Shown here: positions 25,172-35,262 of the stretch, in pieces
Layout of the letters: each line of letters opens with the position of its first letter
Position numbering within the stretch: position 1 is the stretch's first letter
From: Lachnospiraceae bacterium
Lineage (GTDB): Bacteria; Bacillota_A; Clostridia; Lachnospirales; Lachnospiraceae
DNA: 64,000 nt
Reading direction: 5' to 3'
NCBI GenBank assembly: GCA_021770615.1
Contig: JAETQR010000009.1
Span: 62,001 to 126,000 of the forward strand
Notes under the pieces: model-generated
Told to the model about the DNA's origin: nothing
The model's input: only the letters and a program-made list of their open reading frames with translations
Databases searched by the model: none
Program-made: the position numbers and the translations under genes

Positions 25172-28100
25172 TTGAAAAAAGCAGTTAATCCAATATATAG
25201 ATATCGCTATGGAGCAAACCAAGAAATTAAAAATGTTTTGCAGAGTGTAAAGCACTTTCGGCAGGAAATCTTACCTAAAAATCAAGAGATATATTTTGAA
25301 CCGATCTCTATATATTATCTTTGTGCAGAACTATTAGAAATTGCATATATTCCAGAAAATCCACACTTGTTACAAGTTTTGCAAGAAAAATATGAACAAG
25401 CACAAGTTGAAAATATGGACGAATTGTTGTTTTCTTTAGAAGACTTATTTTCTGAAGGATGGTTGCAAAGAACAACGGAAGAATGGCTATGGAACAATAG
25501 TTCATATGAATATGGAAGATTGACTTCGTATCGTGACGAGAGGGAAAAGCAGATGGTAATGTTCCTGCAATCGTTAAAAAACACACCATATAAAGATGGG
25601 ATTTATCCGTGTATATATGAGGATAGCATAGAATTTCATGATTTACTGGATAAGACTGGACTATCGGTGGAATGGTTGATAGAGAAAAACATTTTGATTA
25701 GAAAAGAAAATGGCTTGTATATTAATGCATTTAGTCAGGAATGGGAGGATTACGGAGAAAGAGTATTATCAAAAAAATATGAAGAATGGAACTGTGCAGA
25801 ACATTTGGAGAAGATGGAAAAATGGATACATTGCTGTGAGTTTTTTACTAGGTGTTGGAGCCTGGAGAAATATATTGATGAAAAGGAAGAGTTGTTCAAC
25901 TACTGCTTAGAAAAATTAGAGCAAGAAGTGAGTTCATGGAAACAGGAGGCAATACTTGTTGCTAGGGCAATGCAGATTTCTTCAAATAGGTTGCAGGAAA
26001 CATATGAAATTCCTATTCCTACATATGGTGCGGAACGTCAACAGTTTATCGAGATTTATTTTGAACACTTCTGTAGATTAGAAGATATTCATTCTCGAAA
26101 AAACATTTATTATGGAATATGTATAAGAAACTATCAATTGCTTGGAAAGGAACTGCAGCAACGGTTTCGTAAGATTTTAAAGAAGCCTTGCTTTGAAGTA
26201 CAGTATTTTTATCACATCTATTGTGAAAATGAAATTTGTACAGCAGATTGTGTTGAGGAAGTTGAATTGTTTCTTCCGGCGATATACAATATGTTTCATT
26301 ATATAAGAAATAATGTTCAAAAGGATGAGTTGAAGCATTTATACATTAAACAGCTTGTTAAGCCAATTTGGGATATATGCTATAATGGGCTTCATCAAAC
26401 GAATAAAAAAAGTTGGGTAATAAATTTAGCAGAACTATGGGTATATCTTTATGATGAAGGTGACTGTTACAGAAAAAAAGTGCATCCCAAAACTTTTTCA
26501 ATTAATTTTACGGAATTTTTAGCCAACCTTTTTCAATACTATTTTAAAGACATTTTTGAGGTGAAAGAAGTGGATAAAGAAATAATTAATTATCTGCTTA
26601 TGCAACTCGATAATGCAAAGGATCATACCGCACAGAAATACTTTGGTGTTTTGATGCTTTTAGGAAAGTATGGAGAGCAGTATGTAGAATCTGAGAGTAG
26701 ACAACAATCAATCCTAAATGGTTTATTTCAGGGAGTAATGGCATGGGTTAAATCGGCAAAAGAAAAAGATCTTCTTTTATCCACAATAAGTTGGAATTTC
26801 TTTTCGGAGTCAGTATGGCATAGAGTTTTGGTTCAAAATCAAGAGAAATTAAAAGAACTTTTTGGTATGATTAGCATACACGAACTAGAGAATACAAAAC
26901 TATACAAGAAGGAAAAGAGTGTTATTCTTGGTGTTGGAAATCTTGCACTGTTAGGACTCTATTTCAAAGCAATTTGTCTGACAGAATTAAGAGATAAATT
27001 ATCTGGACATAGGGATGCTATAGAAAATGACTTTGTAAATGAGTTTATTTTATGTCAGAATAAATGGAGATTTTTTTCAGGAGAAAATATACGGTTAGGA
27101 GATTCGGCAGTTGTTCTTTCAAAATGTCTACAAGCACTCTCTTTTTTGTCGGAAGAGAATAAGATAGCATTTACAGAAAGGATGGAGGTAGAAACAGCGA
27201 TTGATGTAGCATTTTGGCTGGAATACATCAGAGATCAGCATGTAAAGAGTAAGTTACTCCATATTTTGATGACCGCACAAAAGGAGAAGCTGTTTAAGGA
27301 CATTTATTTTTTACCAACATGGCAGCGTGCAGTAGATAATTTGTTGGAACTTTGTTTTATTGAATCCGAAAGCGAAGAGGAAAATAGCAAAGAAGTAGAG
27401 AAAATGCTGGAGTTTGTGGAATACGCTCTGAAAGATTTTGAAGGAACATTATCCCTCAAACCAGAGAATGTAAGGGTTGATTACAAGGAATGGCAGGAAA
27501 GCGCTTACTGCCGTATTATGCTTTTGAAAAATCAAAAGGATGAAATTCTTTCTTCACAGCATTCGTTTTATAAAGGAATTGTTTGGTTAAATTCAAATCA
27601 ACTAGAAGAGCTACAGAAAGCAAAAAAGGTATTTGCTCAAAATAGTGATAAATCGGTTTCATGGCAGAGCAATTATTTGATTGCATGTGTATTGGAAATT
27701 ATAAAGAAGAAAGAACTGGATTTGGGATATGAAAATGAACTAAAAAATTATGAAAAGGCGTTTTCAGATCATATATCTACCATTCAAGGTATTTATTTAA
27801 AAGAACTTCATATAGCATATGTATATGGTTTGTTTTTATATCTGTCTATTGATAAAATAGAAAAATTTTGGGCTTTATATGAACAGATGCCAGAAGACCT
27901 GCATCAGGATAAGAGGGTATCAAATTATGTGATAGAGGCATATCTTACTTCTGGGAATGTGGTTGGAGCAAAAAAACAGCTAGAGCAATTGCGTTTGATT
28001 TATGGCGAAACCACTGAAAATAAGAATTTACAGGAGAGAATAGATAAAGCTGATGGTACAATGCAACAGATAGAAAGACCATTGGTACAAGATTATACAG

Positions 28101-28843
28101 AGAGCGGAGAGATTAGTAGCAAAACAATACGTCAACTTTTATTTGGACTATCGCAAAAATCAAATAATTCTTTAGCGGAAATTATGGTAGACGAAGAAGA
28201 ATTTAGTCGATTAAATGATGGTAGAATGAGTGATAAAAATGAAATACAGATTATTTCGATGGCTTGTCATGCTTTGAAATTATTGCAGAATTATAGCGTA
28301 AATCTTCTTCATAATAAACAAGTCTCTTCGGAAGATTCATATAACCGTACCTTGAAATTGTTCTTTAATCTTCGAGAAGAACGTTTTCTTGGTTTTCGAT
28401 TAGATGAGCAGACACAGGGAGGCACTACAAAAACAATTTATCGGTCCGGGGAACAAGGTGTAGGGCGTAGAGATTTGATGCTTATGCGTAAAGAACGCGC
28501 GGTAGCTTTGTTTGAGGGAATAAAATTAGATAATGTTGAAAAAGCTAAAATAGAAGAGCATATTAAAAAGCTTAGAGATTACAATGTTGAAAGGGTACCA
28601 ATTGTGATAATGCCTATATATGGTTATATGTCTGATGAAATGCAGTTTTGGGAAAAGTATATGAGGTTATTATATGATTTACAAAAAGAAAATAAATATG
28701 ATATTACCGCAGTAGAAGAGGTAGATGAGTTTCTGAAAACAGAGTTTGCTGAAGGGCTTCAATATATTGTTAGAACAAGGCATAGATATAAAGAGTTTGA
28801 AGCAGTAGTATATCATATTATGATAAATATTACTAGGACATAA
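25172..28843 (+). CDS. Large helical protein with a C-terminal nuclease-like motif (candidate defence gene)
   Basis: A protein of 1,223 residues that I do not recognise as a named family. No signal peptide, membrane segment or Walker A motif is seen. About the first 1,000 residues are Leu/Glu/Lys/Tyr-rich and look all-helical, in the manner of a repeat scaffold. Near the C-terminus, GVGRRDLMLMRKERAVALFE followed by GIKL places an Asp (about 1101), a Glu (about 1115) and a Lys (about 1118) in the order and spacing of degenerate PD-(D/E)xK domains attached to STAND-type defence proteins. Start TTG 25172 is preceded by GAGGTGAT. The gene is markedly more AT-rich than its neighbours and stands alone, which suggests horizontal acquisition. 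Function is inferred. Confidence 0.72.
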   Translation: MKKAVNPIYRYRYGANQEIKNVLQSVKHFRQEILPKNQEIYFEPISIYYLCAELLEIAYIPENPHLLQVLQEKYEQAQVENMDELLFSLEDLFSEGWLQRTTEEWLWNNSSYEYGRLTSYRDEREKQMVMFLQSLKNTPYKDGIYPCIYEDSIEFHDLLDKTGLSVEWLIEKNILIRKENGLYINAFSQEWEDYGERVLSKKYEEWNCAEHLEKMEKWIHCCEFFTRCWSLEKYIDEKEELFNYCLEKLEQEVSSWKQEAILVARAMQISSNRLQETYEIPIPTYGAERQQFIEIYFEHFCRLEDIHSRKNIYYGICIRNYQLLGKELQQRFRKILKKPCFEVQYFYHIYCENEICTADCVEEVELFLPAIYNMFHYIRNNVQKDELKHLYIKQLVKPIWDICYNGLHQTNKKSWVINLAELWVYLYDEGDCYRKKVHPKTFSINFTEFLANLFQYYFKDIFEVKEVDKEIINYLLMQLDNAKDHTAQKYFGVLMLLGKYGEQYVESESRQQSILNGLFQGVMAWVKSAKEKDLLLSTISWNFFSESVWHRVLVQNQEKLKELFGMISIHELENTKLYKKEKSVILGVGNLALLGLYFKAICLTELRDKLSGHRDAIENDFVNEFILCQNKWRFFSGENIRLGDSAVVLSKCLQALSFLSEENKIAFTERMEVETAIDVAFWLEYIRDQHVKSKLLHILMTAQKEKLFKDIYFLPTWQRAVDNLLELCFIESESEEENSKEVEKMLEFVEYALKDFEGTLSLKPENVRVDYKEWQESAYCRIMLLKNQKDEILSSQHSFYKGIVWLNSNQLEELQKAKKVFAQNSDKSVSWQSNYLIACVLEIIKKKELDLGYENELKNYEKAFSDHISTIQGIYLKELHIAYVYGLFLYLSIDKIEKFWALYEQMPEDLHQDKRVSNYVIEAYLTSGNVVGAKKQLEQLRLIYGETTENKNLQERIDKADGTMQQIERPLVQDYTESGEISSKTIRQLLFGLSQKSNNSLAEIMVDEEEFSRLNDGRMSDKNEIQIISMACHALKLLQNYSVNLLHNKQVSSEDSYNRTLKLFFNLREERFLGFRLDEQTQGGTTKTIYRSGEQGVGRRDLMLMRKERAVALFEGIKLDNVEKAKIEEHIKKLRDYNVERVPIVIMPIYGYMSDEMQFWEKYMRLLYDLQKENKYDITAVEEVDEFLKTEFAEGLQYIVRTRHRYKEFEAVVYHIMINITRT

Positions 28844-29661
28844 TAAAGTAACTACATTGGTTGAGGGTATGTTGTTGGAGTTAAAGTCAAAAAGTGGTGT
28901 GATGAGTGTATTAAAATGTATGAAAAGAAATAAGAATTGACCGAGTTGTTTAGGGTGAGGGATACTTCTTGTCCGAAAGGTGAATATTCCGGTCTTGGTG
29001 TCCATGCTGTCCGGTGGTTTGGAAACCGAGTGGCAATTATTCAGAATACAAGAATTTCACCGATATAAAGCCGACGAACTCTCCTCCTATAAGAGCGGCT
29101 TTGGACGTGACATCGGTTCCATTTCTTGTTAATGGTAGCTAAGCCAATCAAAAAGCGGTTCCCGTATCCGAAATGTAGGTTTCCACTGCACCGGAATCAC
29201 GGTTTCTTGACGAAAGAATATTCATTTGGTGGAAACAGCCTAGTGCCTCTCTCCTTGCATCGTCCGTTCTTTGTTCATGTCAATGCTGTTGTAGTATATG
29301 TTACACCTTGCGTATATTTAGTTTGTTTTTATTCGTCTTTCATAATTTATTACAAGCATATCAAATCAGTTCCCACGCCTTAATTGTTTTGTGTTATAAT
29401 TTGTTGTAGGTTTTCGTTTCCCTTGATTTTGTCCTCATTAGGGTTCGTAACAACAAGGGAGAGAAAATAATATAAGGGAAAGTCTAAGGGAAAGCTCACC
29501 TTGAACAAATTTAGTGTTTTCGGTAGTTAGAGCAATTTACAGTAACAAAATATAACAGTTATTAAATTCCTTAGATTTTGTAAAAACCCAATCGTAAGTT
29601 GGAGGAATGTTTATTTTTGTGAATGATTTAGAGAGAACAGTTTGGAAAGGATAATGGAATT
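28844..29661. other. 818-bp gap, possible degraded DNA
   Basis: No confident gene. A stop-free stretch without a clear start, about 28999-29133 on the plus strand (contains ETEWQLFRIQEF and SGFGRDIGSISC), looks protein-like but I cannot name it. An 85-codon frame at 29126-29383 has no ribosome site and a poor composition. Near 29413-29465 a CCCTTG/CAAGGG pair flanks a 30-nt loop. The interval may be the right boundary of the insertion that carried the large gene. Confidence 0.35.
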
Positions 29662-30432
29662 ATGAAAAAGATAGCAATTCTAACCGGAGCGACAGGTGGA
29701 CTGGGAAGAGAATTTTTAAAACAAATATTGAAAGAAGAGATTGATGAGGTATGGGGAATTGCCAGAAATGAATGGAAATTATCAGAGCTTCGGAAAGAAC
29801 ATGGAGAAAGGGTAATTCCGATTTCGATTGATTTGTCTGAGATGCAGGGAATCGAACGGATAAGGGATATGCTTGACAAGGAGAAACCTCAGGTGGCGTA
29901 TTTGATCAATAATGCGGGGTTAGCTAAGATGGGAAAGTATCATGATTTTTCTATAGAGGAAATCGACAAGACGCTCAATGTGAATTGCAAGGTTCCGGTC
30001 ATGCTTGCTCAGATTTGTATTCCATACATGAAAAAAGGCAGTAAGATATTAAATATTTCTTCTGCTTCTGCATTTCAGCCTAATCCATATATTAATCTGT
30101 ATGCTGCTTCCAAAGCATTTGAGAGAAGTTATTCCAGGGCACTTAATGTGGAGTTGGAGGGAACCGGAATTACAAGTACGGCTGTTTGTCCGGGATGGAT
30201 AGATACAGAACTTTTGCAGAAAGAAATAAATGGAAAAAAAGTAAGATTTCCGGGATTGGTTACACCGGACAGAGTTGTTAAGCAGGCGATGAAAGATACT
30301 AAAAAAGGGAAAGATATGTCCGTTTGTTCCTTGTATGTAAAATGTCAGCATGTGAACGTAAAATTATTACCGCAGCGCTGGGTTATGAAAATATGGATGG
30401 CAGGGATAGGTAAATATCTAAAGGAGAATTAG
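29662..30432 (+). CDS. Short-chain dehydrogenase/reductase (SDR)
   Basis: A 256-residue NAD(P)-dependent oxidoreductase of the classical SDR type. It has the Rossmann glycine motif TGATGGLGREF near residue 8, YLINNAGLAKMGKY (NNAG), the catalytic Ser in NISSASAFQP, and YxxxK in YAASKAFERSYS near residue 153. The substrate is unknown. ATG 29662 is preceded by AAAGGA. It is followed by recJ with its own promoter, so it is probably a single-gene unit. Confidence 0.9.
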   Translation: MKKIAILTGATGGLGREFLKQILKEEIDEVWGIARNEWKLSELRKEHGERVIPISIDLSEMQGIERIRDMLDKEKPQVAYLINNAGLAKMGKYHDFSIEEIDKTLNVNCKVPVMLAQICIPYMKKGSKILNISSASAFQPNPYINLYAASKAFERSYSRALNVELEGTGITSTAVCPGWIDTELLQKEINGKKVRFPGLVTPDRVVKQAMKDTKKGKDMSVCSLYVKCQHVNVKLLPQRWVMKIWMAGIGKYLKEN

Positions 30433-30471
30433 CGTGAAGAAATTATATATTGTATAATATCAATCCGGGGC

Positions 30472-30500
30472 TTGGATTTTGCGCTTAGAAATGATAAAAT
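30472..30500 (+). promoter_or_regulatory. Promoter of recJ
   Basis: TTGGAT (30472-30477) and TAAAAT (30495-30500) with a 17-bp spacer, 31 bp before the ATG. Confidence 0.65.
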
Positions 30501-30531
30501 AATATCATTAAGGACGAGTTCGGAGGAAATC

Positions 30532-32298
30532 ATGAAAAAGCGCTGGATACTACAGACAAAACAGGGGGATTTTCAGGCAGTTAGTAAAAAATACGGTATT
30601 TCTCCTGTCACAGCGAGGTGTATGGTAAACCGGGGGATACATTCAGAAGAAGAGATAGAGCTTTATCTAAGGGGAGGACTTGGGGAACTTCATTCTCCCT
30701 GGTTGTTTAAAGACATGGAAAAGGCAGTGGATCTCATCAGGGAAAGCCGGAGAGGAAGCGCAGCGATCGCATCCGACTTTGACTGTGATGGGATTTTTTC
30801 TGCTGTCATCCTTAAAAAAGGGTTTGAACGATGTGGGATCCGGAGCAGGATCTACACACCGGACCGCGTGTCAGAGGGATATGGATTGAACCGCCGTATC
30901 GTGGATGAGGCGGTGGAGGACGACGCTGGTTTTCTCATTACGTGTGACAATGGGATCGCTGCGAATGAAGAGGTTTTGTATGCCAAAGAAAAAGGGCTCA
31001 CTGTGATCATAACAGATCATCATGAGGTTCAGAACGAGATTCCCGCTGCGGATGCCGTCGTGGATCCGAAACAGCCGGACTGCTCCTATCCATTTGACGG
31101 ACTTTGTGGTGCAGGCGTCGCCTTTCAGCTGATCGGCGCACTGTATGAGAAAGAGGGTATTTTACCGGAGGAGAGGGAAGAGCTTCTTGAATATGCAGCG
31201 ATCGCTACGGTGGCAGATGTGATGGAACTCCGGGGTGAAAACCGCATCCTTGTGAAAGAGGGATTAAACCGCCTTCAGTATACAAAGCAGACTGCGCTCA
31301 GGGCGCTTCTAGAGGTACAGGGGCTTACCGGGAAAGAAATCAGGGCCTACCATATCGGATTTGTCATCGGTCCGTGTTTTAATGCGGCCGGCCGCATTGA
31401 CACGGTGAAGAGGGCATTTGAACTTCTTTTTGAGAAAGATTACCGGAAAGCGCTTAAGCTGGCAGGTGAATTAAAAGAAATCAACGATAAGAGGAAGCAG
31501 ATGACAGAGGAGGCCGTCGGGAAGGCATTTGATATTCTGGAGAGAAGCGGAAAGGCAGGAAATCCGGTTTATATCATCTATCTTCCGGAGTGCCACGAGA
31601 GCCTGGTTGGGATCGTGGCCGGAAAGGTCAAGGAATTTTATCACCATCCGGTTATCGTGTTTACCTCTGTCGGGGAGGGGCTTGTAAAGGGATCGGGAAG
31701 ATCGATCGAGAGTTATCATATGTTTGAACACCTGATGCAGTGCAGGGAACTTATGGTGAGATTCGGAGGACATAAAATGGCGGCCGGGATGACACTCAGA
31801 GAAGAGGATCTGCCGGAGTTGGAACGGCGTCTGAATGAAGATTCCGGACTGTGTGAAGAGGATTTTATCCCTGTTTTGAATATTGATGTACCGCTTCCGG
31901 TCGGGCATGTGTCAGAAGGATTGATCCGCGATCTTGAAGTTTTAGAACCGTTTGGAAATGGAAATCCCAAACCGGTTTTTGCCGAACAGCACTTTCGTAT
32001 TTTGAGGGCGAGGCGTCTCGGGAAAAATGCGAATGTGCTTAAAATGAAGGTGGCAAATCGGACAGGAGCAGTCATTGATGCGCTTTATTTTGATGAGATC
32101 GAACCATTTGAGAAGCTGATCTGTGATGAGTGGGGAAGGCACGAACTGGAAAAAATATATGCCGGAGAGGAAAATGAAGTCGATCTTGGGTTTGCCTATT
32201 ATCCGTCAGTCAATGAATACGGAGGTTTCCGTACCCTGCAGATCGTGGTGACAGATTTTTGCAGGATCCGTGCCGATGTGAATGGAGGGAAAAAATGA
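30532..32298 (+). CDS. recJ: Single-stranded-DNA-specific exonuclease RecJ
   Basis: A 588-residue DHH-family 5'-3' exonuclease for recombination and mismatch repair. Motifs in order are IASDFDCDGIFSAVIL (DxD metal ligands), LITCDNGIAA, VIITDHHEV (DHH) and PDCSYPFDGLCGAGVAFQL. The DHHA1 domain shows KGSGRSIESYHMFEHL and FGGHKMAAGMTL. A C-terminal OB fold includes LEPFGNGNPKPVF. ATG 30532 has GGAGG 6 nt upstream. The last four bases (ATGA) overlap the next gene. Confidence 0.94.
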   Translation: MKKRWILQTKQGDFQAVSKKYGISPVTARCMVNRGIHSEEEIELYLRGGLGELHSPWLFKDMEKAVDLIRESRRGSAAIASDFDCDGIFSAVILKKGFERCGIRSRIYTPDRVSEGYGLNRRIVDEAVEDDAGFLITCDNGIAANEEVLYAKEKGLTVIITDHHEVQNEIPAADAVVDPKQPDCSYPFDGLCGAGVAFQLIGALYEKEGILPEEREELLEYAAIATVADVMELRGENRILVKEGLNRLQYTKQTALRALLEVQGLTGKEIRAYHIGFVIGPCFNAAGRIDTVKRAFELLFEKDYRKALKLAGELKEINDKRKQMTEEAVGKAFDILERSGKAGNPVYIIYLPECHESLVGIVAGKVKEFYHHPVIVFTSVGEGLVKGSGRSIESYHMFEHLMQCRELMVRFGGHKMAAGMTLREEDLPELERRLNEDSGLCEEDFIPVLNIDVPLPVGHVSEGLIRDLEVLEPFGNGNPKPVFAEQHFRILRARRLGKNANVLKMKVANRTGAVIDALYFDEIEPFEKLICDEWGRHELEKIYAGEENEVDLGFAYYPSVNEYGGFRTLQIVVTDFCRIRADVNGGKK

Positions 32299-33260
32299 TA
32301 GAAATAAGTCTTTGTATGATCGTAAAAAATGAAGAAAAAGTTTTGGAGAGGTGCTTAAAGAGCATAGCGGATCTCATGGATGAGATTATTATCGTCGATA
32401 CCGGATCGACAGACCGCACAAAGGAAATTGCAAAAAAATATACCGATAAAATTTATGATTTTGAGTGGATCGATGATTTTTCGGCCGCCAGGAATTTTTC
32501 ATTTTCCAAAGCGACAAAAGATTATATTTATGCGGCGGACGCCGATGAGGTGCTCGACGAGGAAAACCGGGAAAAGTTTCTTGGGATGAAGCAGGTTTTA
32601 CTGCCGGAGATCGATATCGTCCAGATGAAATACTGTAATCAGCTCGCTCAGGGGACGGCGTATAATTTTGATGAAGAGTACCGGCCGAAGCTCTATAAGA
32701 GACTTCGGGAATTTACATGGATCGAGCCGGTGCATGAGATGGTACGGCTCGACCCGGTCGTATACGACAGCGACATCTCGATACAGCACCTTCCGGAGAC
32801 GCTGCACAGCGGCCGGGATTTTAAGGTGTTCCAGAAACATATCCGGAACGGTATGCACCTGTCAAAAAGGCTTCATCACATGTATGCGATGGAATTGTAT
32901 ATATCGGGAAGTGATGAGGATGTTCTGGAGGCAGAAGCATATTTTGCGGCTTCGGCATCCGACCCATCGAGGAGCATGGATGAGGTGAAAGAAGCAGCAT
33001 GTATCGTTACAAGGGCGGCGAGGCTGAGAGATGACAGCCATACGATCCTGAAAATGTGCCTGAAGGATCTCTTGTCCGAGGGATCTTCCGAGATGTGTTA
33101 TGAGCTGGGTGAGTACTTTTTTGCAAAAAAGGATTATGAGGAGGCTGCGATGTGGTATTATAATGCCATGCATGAGACGCAGAGTATCCTCAATATTCAT
33201 ACTTCTACAGATCTGCCGGAAAAAAGATACAATGAGTGCTTGACTTTGAGTGGGGTCTAG
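32295..33260 (+). CDS. Family 2 glycosyltransferase with helical C-terminus
   Basis: A 321-residue GT-A fold transferase: MIEISLCMIVKNEEKVLERC at the N-terminus, IIIVDTGSTDRTKEIAKKY for nucleotide-sugar binding, and a DxD-like YAADADEVLDEEN near residue 80. The acceptor part includes ARNFSFSKATKDYIY, and the C-terminal third is helical with a TPR-like look (YFFAKKDYEEAAMWYYNAMH). This combination resembles the SunS/glycopeptide-type transferases that modify peptides or cell-surface polymers; the acceptor is unknown. Coupled to recJ by ATGA; GGAGGG precedes the ATG. Confidence 0.88.
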   Translation: MIEISLCMIVKNEEKVLERCLKSIADLMDEIIIVDTGSTDRTKEIAKKYTDKIYDFEWIDDFSAARNFSFSKATKDYIYAADADEVLDEENREKFLGMKQVLLPEIDIVQMKYCNQLAQGTAYNFDEEYRPKLYKRLREFTWIEPVHEMVRLDPVVYDSDISIQHLPETLHSGRDFKVFQKHIRNGMHLSKRLHHMYAMELYISGSDEDVLEAEAYFAASASDPSRSMDEVKEAACIVTRAARLRDDSHTILKMCLKDLLSEGSSEMCYELGEYFFAKKDYEEAAMWYYNAMHETQSILNIHTSTDLPEKRYNECLTLSGV

Positions 33261-33313
33261 GTGGTATCATCAGAAGTAACAGAATTTGAAAAACAGAAGG
33301 AATGGGGGACTGG

Positions 33314-34231
33314 ATGGTGGAAAAGATCAATGCATTGAGGGAAGAGATTGGTAAGGTAGTAAAGGGAAAGAGTGACGTCGTGGACAAGGTTCTCTGTGCG
33401 ATGCTGGCAGGAGGCCATATCCTTCTGGAGGATATACCCGGAGTCGGAAAAACGACCCTTGCTATGACGATTGCAAAGGTGATGGCGCTTTCCTACCGGA
33501 GGGTGCAGTTTACGCCGGATGTACTGCCGAGTGATATCGTGGGATTTTCAATGTTCAGTGAGCGGACGAGAGAATTTGAGTACAGAGAGGGAGCAATCTT
33601 TGCCAATTTGTTCCTGGCGGATGAGATCAACCGGACATCTCCTAAGACGCAGTCTGCTTTACTGGAGGCAATGGAAGAAGAAAAAGTGACGGTGGACGGC
33701 ATCGAGCATCGGCTGCCGACTCCTTTTACCGTGATCGCCACAGAAAATCCGATCGGTTCTTCGGGGACGCAGATGCTTCCCGAGTCGCAGCTGGATCGTT
33801 TTATGGTGTGTCTTTCTATGGGGTATCCGGCGCATGAGGATGCGGTCAGTATATTAAAAAATGACGGCGCCAAACCGTTGGGAGAAGTACGGGAGATCCT
33901 ATCGGTGCAGGAGTGGGAGGAACTGCGTGAAAAGGCAGAAAATTGTTTTGTCAGTGATGAGATGTATGATTATGTGGTGAGGCTGACGGAGGCTACGAGG
34001 GAAAATCCGTATGTCTTACTTGGAGCGAGCCCGCGTGCGAGCATTGCCCTGATCCGGATGGCGAGGGCGATGGCTGTCATGAGTGGCAGGGAGTATGTAG
34101 TTCCGGAGGATGTAAAAGCAGTCTGGTATGATGTGCTTTCCCACCGGGTAAAGCTCGGAACGAAGGCGAAAGCCGAAGGTGTTACGGTGACAGAGGCTTT
34201 GATGCAGGTATTTGACGGAGTGAAGTTATGA
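33314..34231 (+). CDS. MoxR-family AAA+ ATPase
   Basis: About 305 residues. Walker A GVGKTTLAMTIAKVM near residue 45, Walker B NLFLADEINRTSPKTQSALL, sensor region TVIATENPIGSSGTQMLPES, and the C-terminal lid with GASPRASIALIRMARAMA. MoxR ATPases act as chaperones or assembly factors, typically together with a DUF58 protein and a transglutaminase-like membrane protein, exactly the order seen here. GTG/ATG choice: ATG 33314 has GGGGGA upstream; ATG 33302 is too close to its AAGGA. Confidence 0.93.
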   Translation: MVEKINALREEIGKVVKGKSDVVDKVLCAMLAGGHILLEDIPGVGKTTLAMTIAKVMALSYRRVQFTPDVLPSDIVGFSMFSERTREFEYREGAIFANLFLADEINRTSPKTQSALLEAMEEEKVTVDGIEHRLPTPFTVIATENPIGSSGTQMLPESQLDRFMVCLSMGYPAHEDAVSILKNDGAKPLGEVREILSVQEWEELREKAENCFVSDEMYDYVVRLTEATRENPYVLLGASPRASIALIRMARAMAVMSGREYVVPEDVKAVWYDVLSHRVKLGTKAKAEGVTVTEALMQVFDGVKL

Positions 34232-35235
34232 AGCATGTGAAGCATATTCTGGAGTATATCATTTTATTTGCGTTAAACGGGGTGATGCTTTGGTTTTTCC
34301 GGGGATATTTGAACCTTTTGATCGCAGTGTTCATGCTCGTGTTTTTTTTGTATGCCTTTTTTTTGGTATATATTGTAAAAAAGTATGTGTCGCTGCAGAT
34401 CGACGTTCCGGCAGAATATATGTCAAAAAATACAGAATTCCTTGTGACGATCCGGCTTGAAAACAAGTGCATCCTGCCGCTGGTGGCGTGCAGGGTATTT
34501 TTGCATACCGGTAATGCTTTTGTCGGGGAACCGGCTGAGAATATACTTGTGATGCCGGTAAAGCCGATGGGGATCACGGAGGTTCACTATCCGGTCCGCT
34601 CTTCCTGTGTAGGGAATGTGGAAGTAATAGCGGATAAGCTTGTGTTTGAGGATCTGCTTGGATTTCATTCTGTCTCAAAAAAAGTGTCTGTTACAGAAAA
34701 TGTCTATATCATTCCGCTTGGCGGTGACGGGGAAGAATATGTACTGAATGACTACGAGACGGGAATGGATGAGGTGGAGGAGAGTAAGCTGAAAGGAAGC
34801 GATTTTTCGGATGTAAGCCAGGTGAGGGAATACATTCCCGGGGATGCGATAAAAAATATCCACTGGAAGCTTTCTGCCAAAAGGGATAACCTCATGGTGA
34901 AGGAACGCCTTCATATGTCTTCCAGAAAGCTAATGGTCGTTCTGGCCCTTGAAAAAGGAAATGCCAGGAAAATAGATGAGACAGTTGAAAAGCTTTTTTC
35001 CTTTGGCACATTTTTTATACGGAATCAGGTGCCGGTTTCTTTGTTCTGGTGGAGTGAAAAGTACAGTGAGATCCGGCAGGAGACTGCACAGTCAGAGGAG
35101 GAGTGGCTGCGGCTGATGATCCATCTTTTTTATCAGCGGGCAGGGAGTGGTTTTGTGGAGGAACATTTCCGGTCTCTGTATCCGGGAAAAGGGTATATTC
35201 TCATAAGTGGTGATGGTATCGCTGCTGTGGAATGA
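34228..35235 (+). CDS. DUF58 domain protein
   Basis: A 335-residue membrane-associated protein. Two hydrophobic segments occupy residues 8-50 (IILFALNGVMLWFFRGYLNL and FMLVFFLYAFFLVYI), followed by a beta-rich region and a DUF58 core with the signature FSDVSQVREYIPGDAIKNIH, WKLSAKRDNLMVKE. It is coupled by a 4-bp overlap to the MoxR gene and is followed by the transglutaminase gene. The family is thought to form a surface or stress-related complex with MoxR; no catalytic role is assigned. Confidence 0.92.
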   Translation: MKHVKHILEYIILFALNGVMLWFFRGYLNLLIAVFMLVFFLYAFFLVYIVKKYVSLQIDVPAEYMSKNTEFLVTIRLENKCILPLVACRVFLHTGNAFVGEPAENILVMPVKPMGITEVHYPVRSSCVGNVEVIADKLVFEDLLGFHSVSKKVSVTENVYIIPLGGDGEEYVLNDYETGMDEVEESKLKGSDFSDVSQVREYIPGDAIKNIHWKLSAKRDNLMVKERLHMSSRKLMVVLALEKGNARKIDETVEKLFSFGTFFIRNQVPVSLFWWSEKYSEIRQETAQSEEEWLRLMIHLFYQRAGSGFVEEHFRSLYPGKGYILISGDGIAAVE

Positions 35236-35262
35236 TATTTAGCATTGCCGGGAGGTGTCTGT

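Noticed and set aside
29126..29383. An 85-codon frame in the gap after the giant gene
   Set aside because: No ribosome site, odd His/Val/Phe composition, no similarity recognised.
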